Below are positions 23,699 to 36,218 of a stretch of DNA of 64,000 bases, one piece after another. The stretch spans positions 67,346 through 131,345 of the forward strand of contig DF236956.1 of the NCBI GenBank assembly GCA_000708835.1, given 5' to 3'. Position 1 is the stretch's first letter, and each line of letters opens with the position of its first letter. Below the pieces are notes generated by a model, which saw only the letters and a list, made by a program, of their open reading frames with translations, searched no databases and was not told the DNA's origin. The stretch is from Klebsormidium nitens (lineage: Eukaryota; Streptophyta; Klebsormidiophyceae; Klebsormidiales; Klebsormidiaceae). Made by a program: the position numbers and the translations under genes.

Positions 23699-26600
23699 AT
23701 GAAGGTTCCTAGGACGGCTGCTGCAGCAGCTTTGGAGCAGGTCTCCAAGTCGACTGAAGAAACTGGCCCAGCTGCTGAAGGGGATATGGAAAGCAATAAC
23801 GAAGCGGGAGAAACCAAAAACTCACAGACGAACCTGCTTTCTACATTGTCCAGAGTTGCGGATGAAGACAAAGTTGGCAAAGGAAAAGAATGCGATTCTG
23901 GTTCGGACAGCGACTCGGACACCGATTCTGACGGAGAACACGACGACCTTTCCGAAAAGCTCTCGAAAATCATTGGCGATACTTCTCAGGAAAATCTGAT
24001 TCAAGGAAGGAATACGGAGCCTGTCTTGAAAGGCGAAGATGAGGTGAATGAGGCCAACGCTGAAAAGTGCACGGAGAACTTGGATGGTGAGCGGACAGAT
24101 GAGGAAGCATTTCCTGCTATTTGACGGCGTCTTTCTAACCTGTCCATCAGAGAGCCTCCCATTTAATTCGTTCCTGAATGCATCTACATGTGTCTCATAA
24201 TGATCCTATATGAAGTTGCTGGCCGCAAGAAGCTTCACAGAAGGCGCTTGCTGTGACATATTGCGAGCGTTCAACTGCTGACTCACTGAACCTGCAGGTG
24301 AAGAGCCGGGAACCACAAGAGATGGTCTGGACATCGCAAACGAGGTAGAGTACAGATCACCTCTGTCGATTACCACCTGTTTGGGACGGTAATCGTGTCT
24401 TAATGCAACTCACTGTCGACCTGTTTCATCCCCGAAGTTTGAAAAGTCTTGCGAAACGAGGATTGAGCAGAGAATTCGAGATTGTACTAGATAGGACCCT
24501 GCGATCAACATACTGAAATCACACGTCTTTCCAAGTGCAGACACCGCCTGAACCAAATACTGATCATACATCTCAAGCTCCAGCGGAGGCGAGCAAAGAG
24601 GAATCAGGTAATGAATGCCAATCGGTTAGCACTTCTGAAGTTCGCTTCTTCTAGATTTGATTGCTCGCCGAGTGGAAGGGTGAAACTGTTATCATGGTTA
24701 TCCTTAAAAAACCAAAGTTTCTCTTCGTGCAGGAGATGCCATCGAAAAGACTGAAGATGGCAAGACTGGCGGCGAGACCAACGTGAAGCAGAGTGGCAAA
24801 CGAAAGAAGTTCTCCATGGTGATGAAACCTAAGGAGGTGTGACCTGCTTCAGCTTCCTAGGTCTTCCGAATTGTTTTGGATCAATCTCTAAAGACGCTCT
24901 AAGTAACTCTATGACGATATTGTGGACTTGAGCCAATTGCATCAGCCCCTCTGAAGTTCCACTTTTTAAATCTTCCTAATCCTTCAAGTGACCTTTTAAA
25001 ACCTTTCTGGAGCTCACAGCCTTCTCATATCGACTTTTCCTTCTTGTAAATGCAGGCTGCACCGACGAAGGACACGAAGAAAGGAGGCGCAGCAAAGATA
25101 TTGTCCACCAACAAACTGTCTTCGAGCTCTGACAAAGTTACGAAAGCTGCCACAGAAAAAGCTTCAGATGCTGAAGGCAAGGAAAAGAAGGGATCATCAG
25201 CAGAGAAGGAGCACGTCGGAGATGGGAATAGGAACATTACAAAAGAGTCGAAGCCAGCGAGAGCCCGTTCTGCTTTCATCTTCTTCACGTGAGTCTAGAA
25301 TTACATTACTGTGTCCGTGCATGGTATGTTTATCCACATGGTGCGTTCAAGCGTGCTATTAATAGATAATACCTTCCTTTTGAGCGAAAGAATGAGCTCC
25401 CGAAAGGTTTGGAATGTCGTCCTCTGATCGCTTGCCGTCTTTGATTGGCAGGATGGAGAACCGCGAGAAAGTGAAGGCGCAGAATGGGAAGCTAAGCTTA
25501 CCGGAGATGCAAAAGGTGAGAATGAAGCTTACATGCAGGAGTTCCTCTGATCAGCCTTGTGATTCCGTGGTCCAGATACATGAATAGAAGTTGAAACAAG
25601 CTCTGGAGATGAACTAAAAGCGCACATCTCTTTTTATGTGCGCATTTAGTCATTTTTCACGTGTGTCATTGTTCATCGAAAATCTGGGGATTATTTTGTC
25701 GCAGAAACTGGCGGAGGCGTGGAAGGAACTCGGTGACGAACAGCGTCAGGTAAGTCCATAGTCGATAGATAAAACCCTGGCCCGATGTAAAGACGGCATG
25801 CTCTGTAGAAAAACCGAGGGACTAATAAAGCATTGCTCAAAAAGCAAAAGCAGATCGTTCATTAGTGCTTGCTGTAAGTTTCTCCGGCCGATCGTTTCTA
25901 AGCACTGGTTTATGCAATGCCTACTACTTACAGAGATACGAAGGTATGGCGGCTGCTGACAAGATACGCGTAGAAGCTGAGAAAAAGGTGGGAAACAATG
26001 ACGGAGGGGAGAAAAAGGGGAAGTCTGCCACGGGCAAACAGGACAAAGGGACAAAGAAAGTGCGAGCCAAAACATGTAAGCAAGATGCCAAGCAGAAGCT
26101 CCCAAGAAGAAATTTTGTTTCAGAAAACAGATTGAACGTTTTTGTTGCTATGTCGCTTGAAATGTTTGCAAAGCGGTGAAACGAGCTTGGCAGCTGCAAA
26201 AACTGACTAAAGGGTCGATTCTGTTTCACGCTATCTGCAGCTTATATGATCTTCTGCTCGAAGAACAGAGAGAGAATCCAAAAGGCCGCCTCCCCCGGAG
26301 CAACCTTTGGAGAGCTCACCAAGGTGAGCACCGCTGAAGTCATATGTTGAAGACCGCTCTCGTGCATTGGAGCATTCTAGGAAAGCTTGAGGACTTCGTC
26401 AAAAGTCGGCTCGCTTCCCTTTGTTTCGATTCAATGAAATACTTTCACTGCAACGGTTCCATTTTCAAAATTTAGGTGCACAAAATGAACCTGTCGTAAA
26501 CCCGCAGGCCCTGGCTGAGGAGTGGAAATCGCTGTCCGACGGGGACAAGAAGGAGTACGAAGAACTCGCAGCCGAGGATAGGAAGCGCGTTGCGGAGCTC

Positions 26601-28586
26601 GTCGAGGACAATCCTGGCTCCGTATCGACTCATAATTCCGAAAAGGTCAAAGACAAGGGGGATAACAGGAAACAGAACCTTTTCAAGAAGACCGGCAAGA
26701 GTGAAGAAAAGGTGGTGAAGGCCAAAAAGGCAGCCGTCGCAGAGACGACGAAGGCCAAAAAGAAGGTAGGACTGATAGTCTGATTCAGCGCCATTTACTT
26801 TCCACGTGGTCTACTAGTGTAATGCATATTTCACTGAGACAGCCTCGTTCATGCCGCGCCTTACAAAAATAGCATTCCAACCAGCAACATCTTCATCTCC
26901 CCTGACTGCAGGGACCCACGCGAACCAAGAAGAGCGCTGCTTCTGAAGAGCGGAAGTCAAGTACAGAGAGCACAATCAGCGATGAGATGTTTATGGGAGA
27001 CGAGGAGAGCGAGAACGAGGACGGTAAGCTTCGCGACGTTACTTTCGCCTCAGTACCTGCTTCAGTTGCGTTTCTGCTGTGAAGAAAATCAGGTTGTTTG
27101 ATTGGATTGAGACGCTAACGCTCACCGATGCCCTATGTTGGTTGCAGCCGACCCTATGGAGGAGGTTGCTTCTGAGGAGGACTTCGGAGAACTTCAGGTT
27201 GGTTTTGCGCGTCGGGAGGTGGTGATTTGTGAGCTGTGCTGTCTTTTAAGCCCTACTCCTCGATTGCAGCGAATTCGGTATAATGGAATTCTCGTGCTAT
27301 TACCTTCAAACCTTGTCATTTCCTGCTGGAGGCATTACGACAAGCATCTTGTCCCCTTAAGCTCCGTTTCCAAATGCAGTTCATCTTGGGGAAGACAAGG
27401 GACGGAAAGTACGTGACGAAGCGTAAAGGGATGGACTACACGCAGGTACTACCGAGATCCTTTCCATGATGGCCGAAGTCATTCATCAAAAGTCTTAGGC
27501 TCATTCCTTATTCTCCAAGTCGCTTGCTTAAAGCTGCATGTTCTTTTCGATATGAAATTTGAAAGAAACAAGATGGCCGGAACCACTTTCGATGAAGACA
27601 ATCAATCGGGCGGGCTATGATGAGAATGCTTTTCTACAGGTGGAGTACGAGAACTTTCCTGCCAAAAAGGCCAAACTGAATCCAGAGCAGGAGGCAGAGC
27701 TCGAGGAGAAGGTCAAGGAGTATCACAAGGCATCGGCGGCCTTCAAGAAGGTAGAAGCCTTAGGGATTGAATTCGTACAATGCTATCTTCTCGTTCAGAT
27801 TGATGATAGAAATCCTCTATGTTCTTAAAACAAAGACCGGAATCAGCAGTAATCGAGGATAAACATCAGACTTTTTTCTTACAGGAGGTGGACAGGAGGT
27901 TGGCTGAGGGAGATGGTAACTTGGACCTGGAAGGCGTGCCAAAGGGCAGCAAGCTGGAGGTGCGAATTTGATTCGGAAGGTCTTAAAGGCTCTTTGTTGT
28001 TCGCGACGTGATGACTTAAACGTCTATCGAAACGCTACGACTTCAGGCTTCCTCGAACTTGTTGCTCCGTCAGTTTATCCAGTTTGATTGCTGTTTCTGG
28101 CAAAGCATGCTTTACCGTTGATCAAAGCCTTGTCTGCAGATGCTTACGTTCCTCGGCAACATAAGAGAAGACGTGTTTCCCGAAAAGACTCTACCCAAGC
28201 CCGACGTTTGGATGAAGGTGCCGATGCTCGGTACGTACCGGCTCCTACAGAAACTAGAAGGCTTGCCGTTTGAGTCCACCTTTTGAATCTGCAAGACCTT
28301 TACCTCGAATATGTCTAAGATGCATGGAGTTCCCCCCGGCCGGAAAAGATGTAGAGCTGGTTACATCGGTGGAAGTGCCTCAGATGTTTGTACGTAGCAA
28401 AACCCTTGATAAATTCCAAAAGATCGAACGTTTTTGTGGACCAATGCAGGAACTTGCCAGCTCATTCAGCAACTGATCGACGGCGAGCGTGCCCTTGCTA
28501 CACAGACAGAGAACGCACTTCAGAAAGCGCTTTCACGTATCCAAGAGCTCGAAGAAAGTAAGAGTGCGATGGTAGCAGAAGAATAG
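23699..28586 (+). CDS. Protein with two HMG boxes
   Basis: Predicted nuclear DNA-binding architectural protein of about 690 residues. Seventeen exons: 23699–24086, 24298–24344, 24541–24607, 24733–24836, 25056–25288, 25452–25515, 25705–25749, 25934–26075, 26241–26323, 26508–26765, 26912–27023, 27148–27197, 27380–27445, 27640–27750, 27885–27959, 28140–28230, 28450–28586. The N-terminus is acidic (Ser/Asp-rich stretch near residue 85). HMG box A is about 267–334, spread over four exons (KPARARSAFIFF … MENREKVKAQNG … KLAEAWKELGDEQRQ … RYEGMAAADKIR). Box B is about 364–422 (YMIFCSKNRERIQ … ALAEEWKSLSDGDKKEYEE). Lys/Ala-rich and acidic linkers follow. A conserved-looking region (FILGKTRDGKYVTKRKGMDY, then LEEKVKEYHKASAAF) and a short C-terminal coiled coil are of unknown role. 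The last two or three exons are less certain; a coding-looking stretch at 28320–28388 may be an extra exon. Confidence 0.8.
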
Positions 28587-29268
28587 GCCGTCAGGTTCTC
28601 AATCTGGATTCATCAGTTTCTCTGACCAGCACACGAGGCAGATTTGAGGAGAGCGCACGGCAATGTGAATACATCCTTGGAAGAGCCCTAACATGGACCA
28701 GAAAAATCGACAGGTCATTTGAGAGCTTGAGGGCAACCGACTCTTACCTACTTTGCTGTACTACAGTCCCACGTAAAGCTTGGTGTACTACAATGTCGAG
28801 CCTTTGGTAAGCAAGCTATCGGCGATTGTAAACGCTAATTGCTCATGTGTGCTTCGGCGAGCTCTTCCTCTGATTCAAGATGCATGCGAATCGAAACTTG
28901 AGGGTAAATGGATCCTTTCGAAAGGAGGTAAGCCTGCAGTATGAACAGACTCATCGGAATATATAGCTGTGAGCGTCCGGGTATGCTGAAGACTTGACTG
29001 ATTGGAATCTTCAAACCTTCATGCTAACTGGACGACTACTGCGGTGCTCTCATCGTGGCATCAAGACATTACAAGAAGAAAAGTGCATTCGTGTCCGGTG
29101 ACTCGACGACTCGTGGTTCATGATGCAGTACGCCATGATCGTTGAGACGTTCAACGTGATGTCAAAAGAATGATAAGCGATGCTTGTGGAGCTGGACTCG
29201 CTTTCCGCACCTTGAGGCATTAGACTCGGGGTTCATAACGATGTGCATTGAAAAGAGTCCAGACAATT
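28587..29268. other. Tail-to-tail intergenic region
   Basis: About 680 bases between the stop of the HMG gene (+) and the stop of the CNBD gene (−). It should hold both 3' UTRs. No gene, repeat or RNA structure recognised. Confidence 0.5.
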
Positions 29269-32200
29269 TTACGACACCAAATCTCTTCCTCCGACCAGAT
29301 CTACAGTGCGATTTCTTAGATGCGCCACCGCCTGTAGCTCCGACTGTTTCAACTGCTGCTCTGTCAAACCCGTCCTCCGCCGCAGCTTTGCCGCCTTCGC
29401 TTTTTCCTTCCTCTTCATTTCAGTCTGCAAGCCATCCCACCGTTTACTGCTCGCCACCGGAATGGTGTACGCCTGCCACGGTAACGTCAGCGCGTCCAAC
29501 GGCAGTGGCACCAAATCCAGGGACCGCTTCTCCTCCGGTCCCAACTCCATCCGGACGATCTCGGACGGCGTCGGAAGGTCGGAGAGATCTACCGGGGGGA
29601 GGTCCGACAGATCCACGGGAGGAAGGACGGGGAAGTCCTCCTTGGGGGATCCCGCAAACCTCTCCGTCGCCTCGAACGTCCCCCGGGCATGGTCGGGGCT
29701 TCCGGGGGGCGAATGTAGCAGCGGCAAAGAGTGCAATTGCTTTCGAAGCTGGGAGGACAGGCTACCTGGTGACATGGCCAGTTTCTGGCCCTTAGGCACC
29801 GAAACGCTCTGAGCACGGCTCTTCACGTTTTGCCCTACTCCGGGGACCGCGCTCTCGTCCGCCCGCACCGCTGCCGCGGACGAACTAGATCGGCGCCGAC
29901 CGGGCATCCGCGGTCCGTACACTTGCGCGAGGCGCGACGCCTTCGCTGCCTTCGCTTCTTCAGTTGTCGCGGGGCTCAGAATTGCACCGCCGTCCAAGGT
30001 TCGCCCCTGCTGGCCTTCAACTCGCTTTAGTGACGTCATCATTTCTACAACTTTTGGTGCGATCCGCCGTGACACCTCCGCGTCCGCGGCCGCGACCGAC
30101 CGTCCAACCGAAGTGTCCTTCTCTCCGTCCGAATCTACCTCTTTCTCCCATCTCACCGATGGCGCGCCGCGCGCCTTCTCCTCTCGTTTCCGCTCCGCTT
30201 CTCCCAAACCGCCCCTTCTTCCGGCTCCGTTCTGAGCGGGCGTTCCGCGAAACTGTAAATCCTTGGGCAGCTCCTGCTCGCGCATGCGCCGGGCCGTCTC
30301 CAGCGAGACTTCCACCGAGGAGAGCGCGCTGCGCGCGCGCACTCGCCACCGCGCGCGCCGTCTGCTTCGCCGGCCGCTGGCCCGGGGCGCGCCGTCCGGC
30401 GACCCTGCCTGGGACCGCGGCCCCCGTTCGTCGCCCGATGCAACTTCCTCTCTCATCTCCTCCGTTGCTTCGTCCTTCCACCTGGCATGAGGACCGCTGA
30501 CGTCATTCCCCCGAGGCAACGTGCCCCCCTCTCCAGGCGGCCCACTATTGTGCAGAAGTCTCGTCCCTTTGTCCGATCGCCCAGAAATGCCGCCAGTTTC
30601 TTCATACTGTTCGCGTGGCCGCCGGGAAAAGTCCTCGGAGAGCGCTCTCCCGAGGGGTGTTTCCCGACGCGACGGCTCCGGCAGATGATCCAAAACCTTC
30701 AACCCCCCGGTTCGTGCGCGCGAACCCTGCCGATGTCGCTCCGCGGCCGCGGGGCGGCTCCTGGGAGCGTCCAACGCCTGCACTCAGCATCCCCCGATTC
30801 GCCTGACTCGACCATAGACTTCCCACGTACAGCTGCAATGCCCGTCTCATTAGAACCACCAAAGTCGCCCGACCCGCTTCCAGCATCCTCTGCTCCATTT
30901 TGTCTACTAGACTGCTGCGCAGGAGTTTGGTTTTCACTTCGCAACCCTAACCCCAGCGGCGACTTCATGGCGCTCGGCCCGGGGCGCTTGTCGCCGCGTA
31001 CCCGCCCCTGCAGCGCGCCCGCGGGCGCGCCTTCCCCGCTCGCGCTCGCGCGCGTGCTGCTACCGTTCCGTTTCCCGTGCGCGTCCGGCTCAGTCTCTCC
31101 GCGTGCGCTCGCGGCCTTCGTTTCATTGCGCGACGTGCCGCGCGACGCGCCGCCGCCATTGCTTTCGGCGCCCACAACCCGATCACCCAAACTCTTTGCG
31201 CCCCTCGTCGAGCCGGACACTGACGCGGCCGATGGCACGCGGGCGCCTGCCTCGCCAAAATTCCCGCCAAATCCTGACGTCTCCGGCTTCTTGTCGCTCC
31301 TTTTTGGGCGGTTGAAAGTAGGCCCTGCTGCCGTTGGCGGGCCTTCGCTGGTTGACCTCTTCTCGCGATTCCCGAGCGCAGTCACATTCCCCTTCGAAAG
31401 ACTCGTGACCGACTTGACCCGATCCGTTAAACCCCCGGCTAACCCCCTGTCTTGCACGCCGCTCTTCTCTGGGCTCTGCGGCTGCAGCTTCCCATCCTTC
31501 TGCGTTCCTTCGGACGCTTTCAAAGTTCCGTTGGACGCCTTCTGCATTCCGTCGGACGCCTTCTGCGTCCCGTCCTCGCCCGGTAATCTCTTCATTCCGT
31601 CCGCAACCTTTTCCGTTCCGTCCGGAGGCGGCGTGCTCCGGCGGCTCCGGCGCCGCTGCGCGTCCGCGAGCCGGAGCTGTGACGTCGACGGGCGTTCGGC
31701 CAACTGCGGCGTCGGCTGAGAGTGGCGGCCGGCGTAGTAGCCGACTCGGAACGACGACTCGGCGCGGATCATGGAGATGACGGTCTGCGGGTTTGATTGA
31801 GAGCTCCGTCACCCACACGACCTCGGAGCCAGTAATTCTTATCCTCTCAGCAAATCTATTGCTCTACAACCGGATGCACACTCGTTACTTGACACCTTGC
31901 CTTGTATGTTTCTTGGGCCCTACATCTCGTAATTGGATGATGAAGCTTTTTCTTTGGTCTAACGGACATGATTCTGATTTGCATCTGCACTAGTGAACGC
32001 GCGAGATTTAGACCGGTTCTAAAATGAGAGAGGAAATGGAGGAAGCGACACCGTTGCAGGCTCGACGAGTGAAGCCAGTGTGTATCAAGCCAAAACCAAA
32101 GGTTCGTAAAGGCTGAGGGAGCTTCACAGAAGCGGGTACCACCTTAATCTTCTGCAAATGACAGCTCCGGTGTCTCCAGCCCCCCTGCGCTGTACCAATT

Positions 32201-35200
32201 CAGTCTCTAAACTGGTTGTTTTCTGGGGCCTCAAAGCAGTGCTAGGATTTCTAAACCCTTGAAAAAAGCGAAGGGTAAAATCGAGTAGACTAAGTATCAA
32301 GCGCAAAGGCCGAGAGTTTATGGATGCAATTCTCAGAACGTTTTGAAAAAAGCAACTCACGGGGTCCGCATGTTTCAGGAAGTCCTTCCCGCGGACCGAG
32401 AACAGCTGCATCGGCGTTACCGCGCGCACCAGCCAGCCACAGCGGTCCTCCGGGAACACGCTGCTCTCGCCGAAGTAGTCGCCCTCCTTGAAACGGGTAA
32501 CGCTGTGCGCAAACAAGGGAGTTGATTTCAATGTTATTGCTACTGTTGTTATTTATCGCTATTGCTATTCTACGAACTGAGTCATTCATAACACAATTAG
32601 AAAAGTAGTCTCGGTCCTTGTAGACTCTTCCCAAGCGCGTACGTCATTTCTAAAGCTGTGGCCCCGTTTCGTAGGGTAAGGCGAGAACAATGAAAATCAT
32701 GGGCTGGTCTCGAAAAAGTTGAACCTTCTTCACATCGATCCCAGCCATTTTAGTCGTAGATATCTTCTCAAAATGGCGACGAAGCTCCAACAAAATTCTT
32801 CGTTTCCAAAAATCACATTTTCATTGATTCCAAAGCGCGGTAGAGCACTCCCTTCCCAAGATTAAACCTGCTGCTTGCCCCCTAACCTGATGTACGGCCC
32901 CTCGATTTTGAAGCGCGCGTCCTCGCGCGGCAGCGGGATGAGCAGCTCCGCTTCTCCCGCGCGCACAAAGTAGACGGTGCCCTCGTCGTCCACGTTCCAC
33001 GTGGTGCCCGGGTTGAAGCACAGCAGGCACAGGTAGTGCGCGAACAGCCGCAAGTTGGGCTCGCTGATGCTGAAGAACGGACGGACCTGGGCGGAACGGA
33101 ACGGAACGAGCTTTAGCATTTGATTGGAACAACTGGAATACTCCCTGTAACAAGGGAGTAGGCACAGGTAATGCGCGAACAGCCGCAGGTTGGGCTCGCT
33201 GATGCTGAAGAACGGACGGACCTGGGCGGAAGGAATCGGAACGGAACGGAATTAGAGTTGATCATGGCTGAAGGATCCGGGAGACTCCGTGTTAGAAGCA
33301 CAGCCGGCACAGGTAATGCGCGAAGGGACGCAGGTTGGGGTCACTGGTGCTGAAGAACGGACGGACCTGGGCGGAACGGAACGGAATGGAACAGAATAAG
33401 AGTTGGATCTCGGCTGGAGAATCCGGGAGACTCCGTGTTAGAAGCACGGCAGGCACAGGTAATGCGCGAAGAACCGCAGGTTGGGCTCGCTGATGCTGAA
33501 GAACGGACGGACGTGGGCGGCACGGAACGGAAACGGAAAGGTACAAGGGATGGGACTTGGCTGGAACGTAAGCGAGACGCCTTCATAAAAGCACAGCAGG
33601 CACAACGAATGCGCGAACAGCCGCCGGCTCGCTGTTCCAGAAGACGGACGGACCTAGGCGGAACGGAACGGCACATCTTTATGGATTTTTACGGCTCCCG
33701 GATAGCAGGGTTGTGTTCAACAAAGCCGGCAGGGTTTCTCTCGCGGGGCCAATGATCTCGATCGCAGACCGTGGCGAACAAGCGGACTTGAGCGGAACGG
33801 AACGGGGCGGAAAGTGCACTTCAGGGCTGATAACGTAACGCTCAGCAGGCACAGATGTCGAGAAAACGCCCGAAGGAACGGTGCACAATGAACGGATCTG
33901 CGTGGAATGGAACTGCACGGAACGGAACCGAGCCGTACCTGCTTGCGGAGGAACTTGATGGCTTGCACGCATCGCACGCTGAAGCGGTTCTTGTACAGCT
34001 CCAGAAAATCTTCCTTGCCAACGGTCAGGAGACACGTGTCCGACCGGGTGATGCACGTGGCCTGCCGCGCCTGCCCATTAATCAGCGCGATGTCGCCGAA
34101 ATAGTCCCCCCGGCCTAGATTGCCCAGGTTGCGCACTTGACGCTTTGCGGTCAGCGACTGGACGCTCACGCTGCGGGAAGCAATCAAAGTATGATGAGAC
34201 GATTGTTGCGGTGAGTATTCTCCTCCTGAGAGTGGGACCAGCGAGGCCGACAGCTGGAGAGATTATAGATTTCTAGAACTTTGGAAAGGGGGGCCGAAAG
34301 ATTTGATCAAAGATAGCTACTCCGGACGGGAGTGCTGATGCGGACGGAATTGATGAGGAGTATGAAAGGTAGCGCCTCTTACAACTGCATTTGACTCTAT
34401 TTGAAATCTGAACATCTCAAAACGCTTGTACTCAATCTACAGACGGATAGCGCAAAAGCGGCCGGGGGCCGCTCACCAGCCGTGGATGATCATGTAGAAG
34501 CGGTCCCCCGGCTCCCCTTGCCGGCAGACTGCAGGAAGGAACGCCAGCTTGCGTCAGCGAAATGATGCTCAATCGATTTCAACCATGTCTGATGCGTGTT
34601 GCGATGCGTCCGATTTTTCCAGGGCAGTGGATGAGAATGCACCGGCCAAGGAACACGTGGCGTTTGGAAAATGTACCCAAGCTTGAGCTTTTTCAACATT
34701 GTGGCTATGACTAGCAACATGCGAACGTGTTGCGCTCAAAGTGCACTCAGTAGAAGGCAGTGAACGTCAGCCTATTCTTGCCAGGCATCACCAGGTGTCA
34801 TTCCCGCAATTCCCTCGACAAGGTGCCTTCACCCGCCGAGTTGACTAGCTAGCTTCTCTATCCACCCCAACGCGCAACTCAGCATATTCCTTGCTATGCA
34901 AACAAGCTCCTCCAGCCAAGCATAATCACGCCCTTACAAAAAGAAGAATTTGCTGCCAAAATGGCGCCGTACCTAGTTTCCCCCGCCCCACGTCCTCAAA
35001 CTGCACCACCTGGCAGAGTCGGAACTGTGCCTCAAGCGGCTGTTCACGGATGAACCCGCAGAGGAAGCCCGCGTGGATCACCAGGTCCTGGACCACTGAC
35101 AGCGGCCGAGGAGGACGCCTGCGTGTGCAGGAAACTCCTGTGCTTAGCCAGCATACATCAATAGCTTATAGCAGTTTTCAGAAGACTTATTGTTATGAAC

Positions 35201-36218
35201 CATGTAATCTGGCGCAGAACTGTCAAGTTGTCAGAGAGCATATTGCTATGTCGGAGCAGAACCGTCGGGTTTGTTGAGGGAACAAGTCGATTACAATTTT
35301 CAAAGTTCAAAACTTTTCTCTAAGAAGCAAGATTCCTCCTTGACAGCCTGCGTGTGCAGAAGATCCCTGTGCTCAGTCATGCCTGGAGGGTGGCCCTTTC
35401 GACTACTTTCACGCTCTTCGCGATCTGTTAGAAAGGGCTTGACCAACGTGTATAACATTTTGGTTGGGGGCTACTGCAGAATACTGAACTGGTGTGAATG
35501 GGGCTCGAGTGTTAAAAGAATCTTTTCTGGACAAACCGATAACGTGACTTACTGCAAGATTCGACAGAGCATGATTCTGTGCCGATGTCCGTTCAGCTCT
35601 ACATCATAGCATCATAGCTCAACAGAGCTTTTGCGGTCCTGATTTTGGAAGTGTTGTAAGTTTAGTAAAAGCTCAGCACGCACAGACTGCTGGCAGCGCG
35701 CTCCTACCAGGGCAGAGTACAAGGGCGCGCAAGCTTGCTAGCGTTACGACGGCCACAAATGCAGCTCCAACCGTTTTCTTTCATCTTTCCTGACAATTCA
35801 GCCGGTGCTTCCAACGTGACTTCACGCAGTGTGCTAGCTCAAAACATCTCGCACTGCCGGACCATTGTCAGCGCTGGCAGCCCTTTGGTTGCAGCTGCAG
35901 CTTTTCCTGAATCCATTCACCTCTCATACATCCACACATCTTATATCATCATCAAAGTGACGTCAGCGCCGACCTCAGCGGCCCTCACCTCTGGCACAGC
36001 CCGCGCACTTTCTCCACGATCACCCAGGGGTCGGTGTCCCGCAGCGCGCGCCTCTGCCGCTGAACTGCATACAAATCCAGTGCCGTGGAAACCGCCAGCA
36101 TGGATTCCACTTTTCCCACAGCGGCCCCCCATCGCCGCCGCCCCGTGCCGGGGCTCTGCCGGCCGCTTCCGGGGGTCTCCCGGCCGCTGCCGGAGGGACC
36201 CCCTGGCGCGGAATCCAT
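29269..36218 (-). CDS. Soluble protein with two cyclic-nucleotide-binding domains and a long disordered tail
   Basis: Predicted 1154-residue cNMP sensor without membrane segments. Exons (minus): 36218–35989, 35118–34973, 34528–34477, 34170–33939, 33086–32887, 32502–32361, 31784–30831, 30777–29269. CNBD1 is at about residues 80–205: VCRQGEPGDRFYMIIHG, then cassette GDYFGDIALINGQARQATC. It keeps the Arg of the phosphate-binding cassette but has Asp for the usual Glu. CNBD2 is about 221–334 (GTVYFVRAGEAELLIPL … FKEGDYFGESSVFPEDRCGW); its cassette lacks the Arg–Ala pair, so cNMP binding is doubtful. The arrangement recalls CNBD2-type proteins of animals and protists. Residues 335–1154 are Ser/Gly/Arg-rich, with DGTQKAS-like repeats and a doubled PPVDLSDL motif. 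The 53-nt last intron is unusually short; without it the frame shifts. Intron 4 contains an array of exon 5 starts. Confidence 0.75.
33080..33910 (-). repeat. Tandem array of CNBD-gene exon 5 starts (~140-bp units) in intron 4
   Basis: The exon 5 acceptor and about 75 coding bases (VRPFFSISEPNLRLFAHYL) recur with starts at 33086 (real), 33221, 33366, 33512 and 33653, spaced 135, 145, 146 and 141 bases. Two fainter copies lie near 33787 and 33899. Each unit begins on the intron side with a GGAAC-rich tract (GCGGAACGGAACGGAA). The 33512 copy has lost the acceptor AG. Only 33086 continues into the rest of the CNBD. Confidence 0.9.

Noticed and set aside
29269-30783. 504-codon minus frame as a separate gene
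   Set aside because: It has no ATG at its left boundary, only a GTG next to a splice acceptor; it joins in phase to the CNBD exon upstream.
30487-31719. 410-codon plus-strand open frame
   Set aside because: Antisense to the GC-rich disordered tail of the CNBD protein; the composition opens several frames. The minus frame joins to two CNBDs through consistent splices, this one to nothing.
33080-33700. CRISPR-like regular repeat spacing
   Set aside because: The genome is eukaryotic and the repeat unit is an exon start with its splice acceptor, not a short palindromic repeat with unique spacers.
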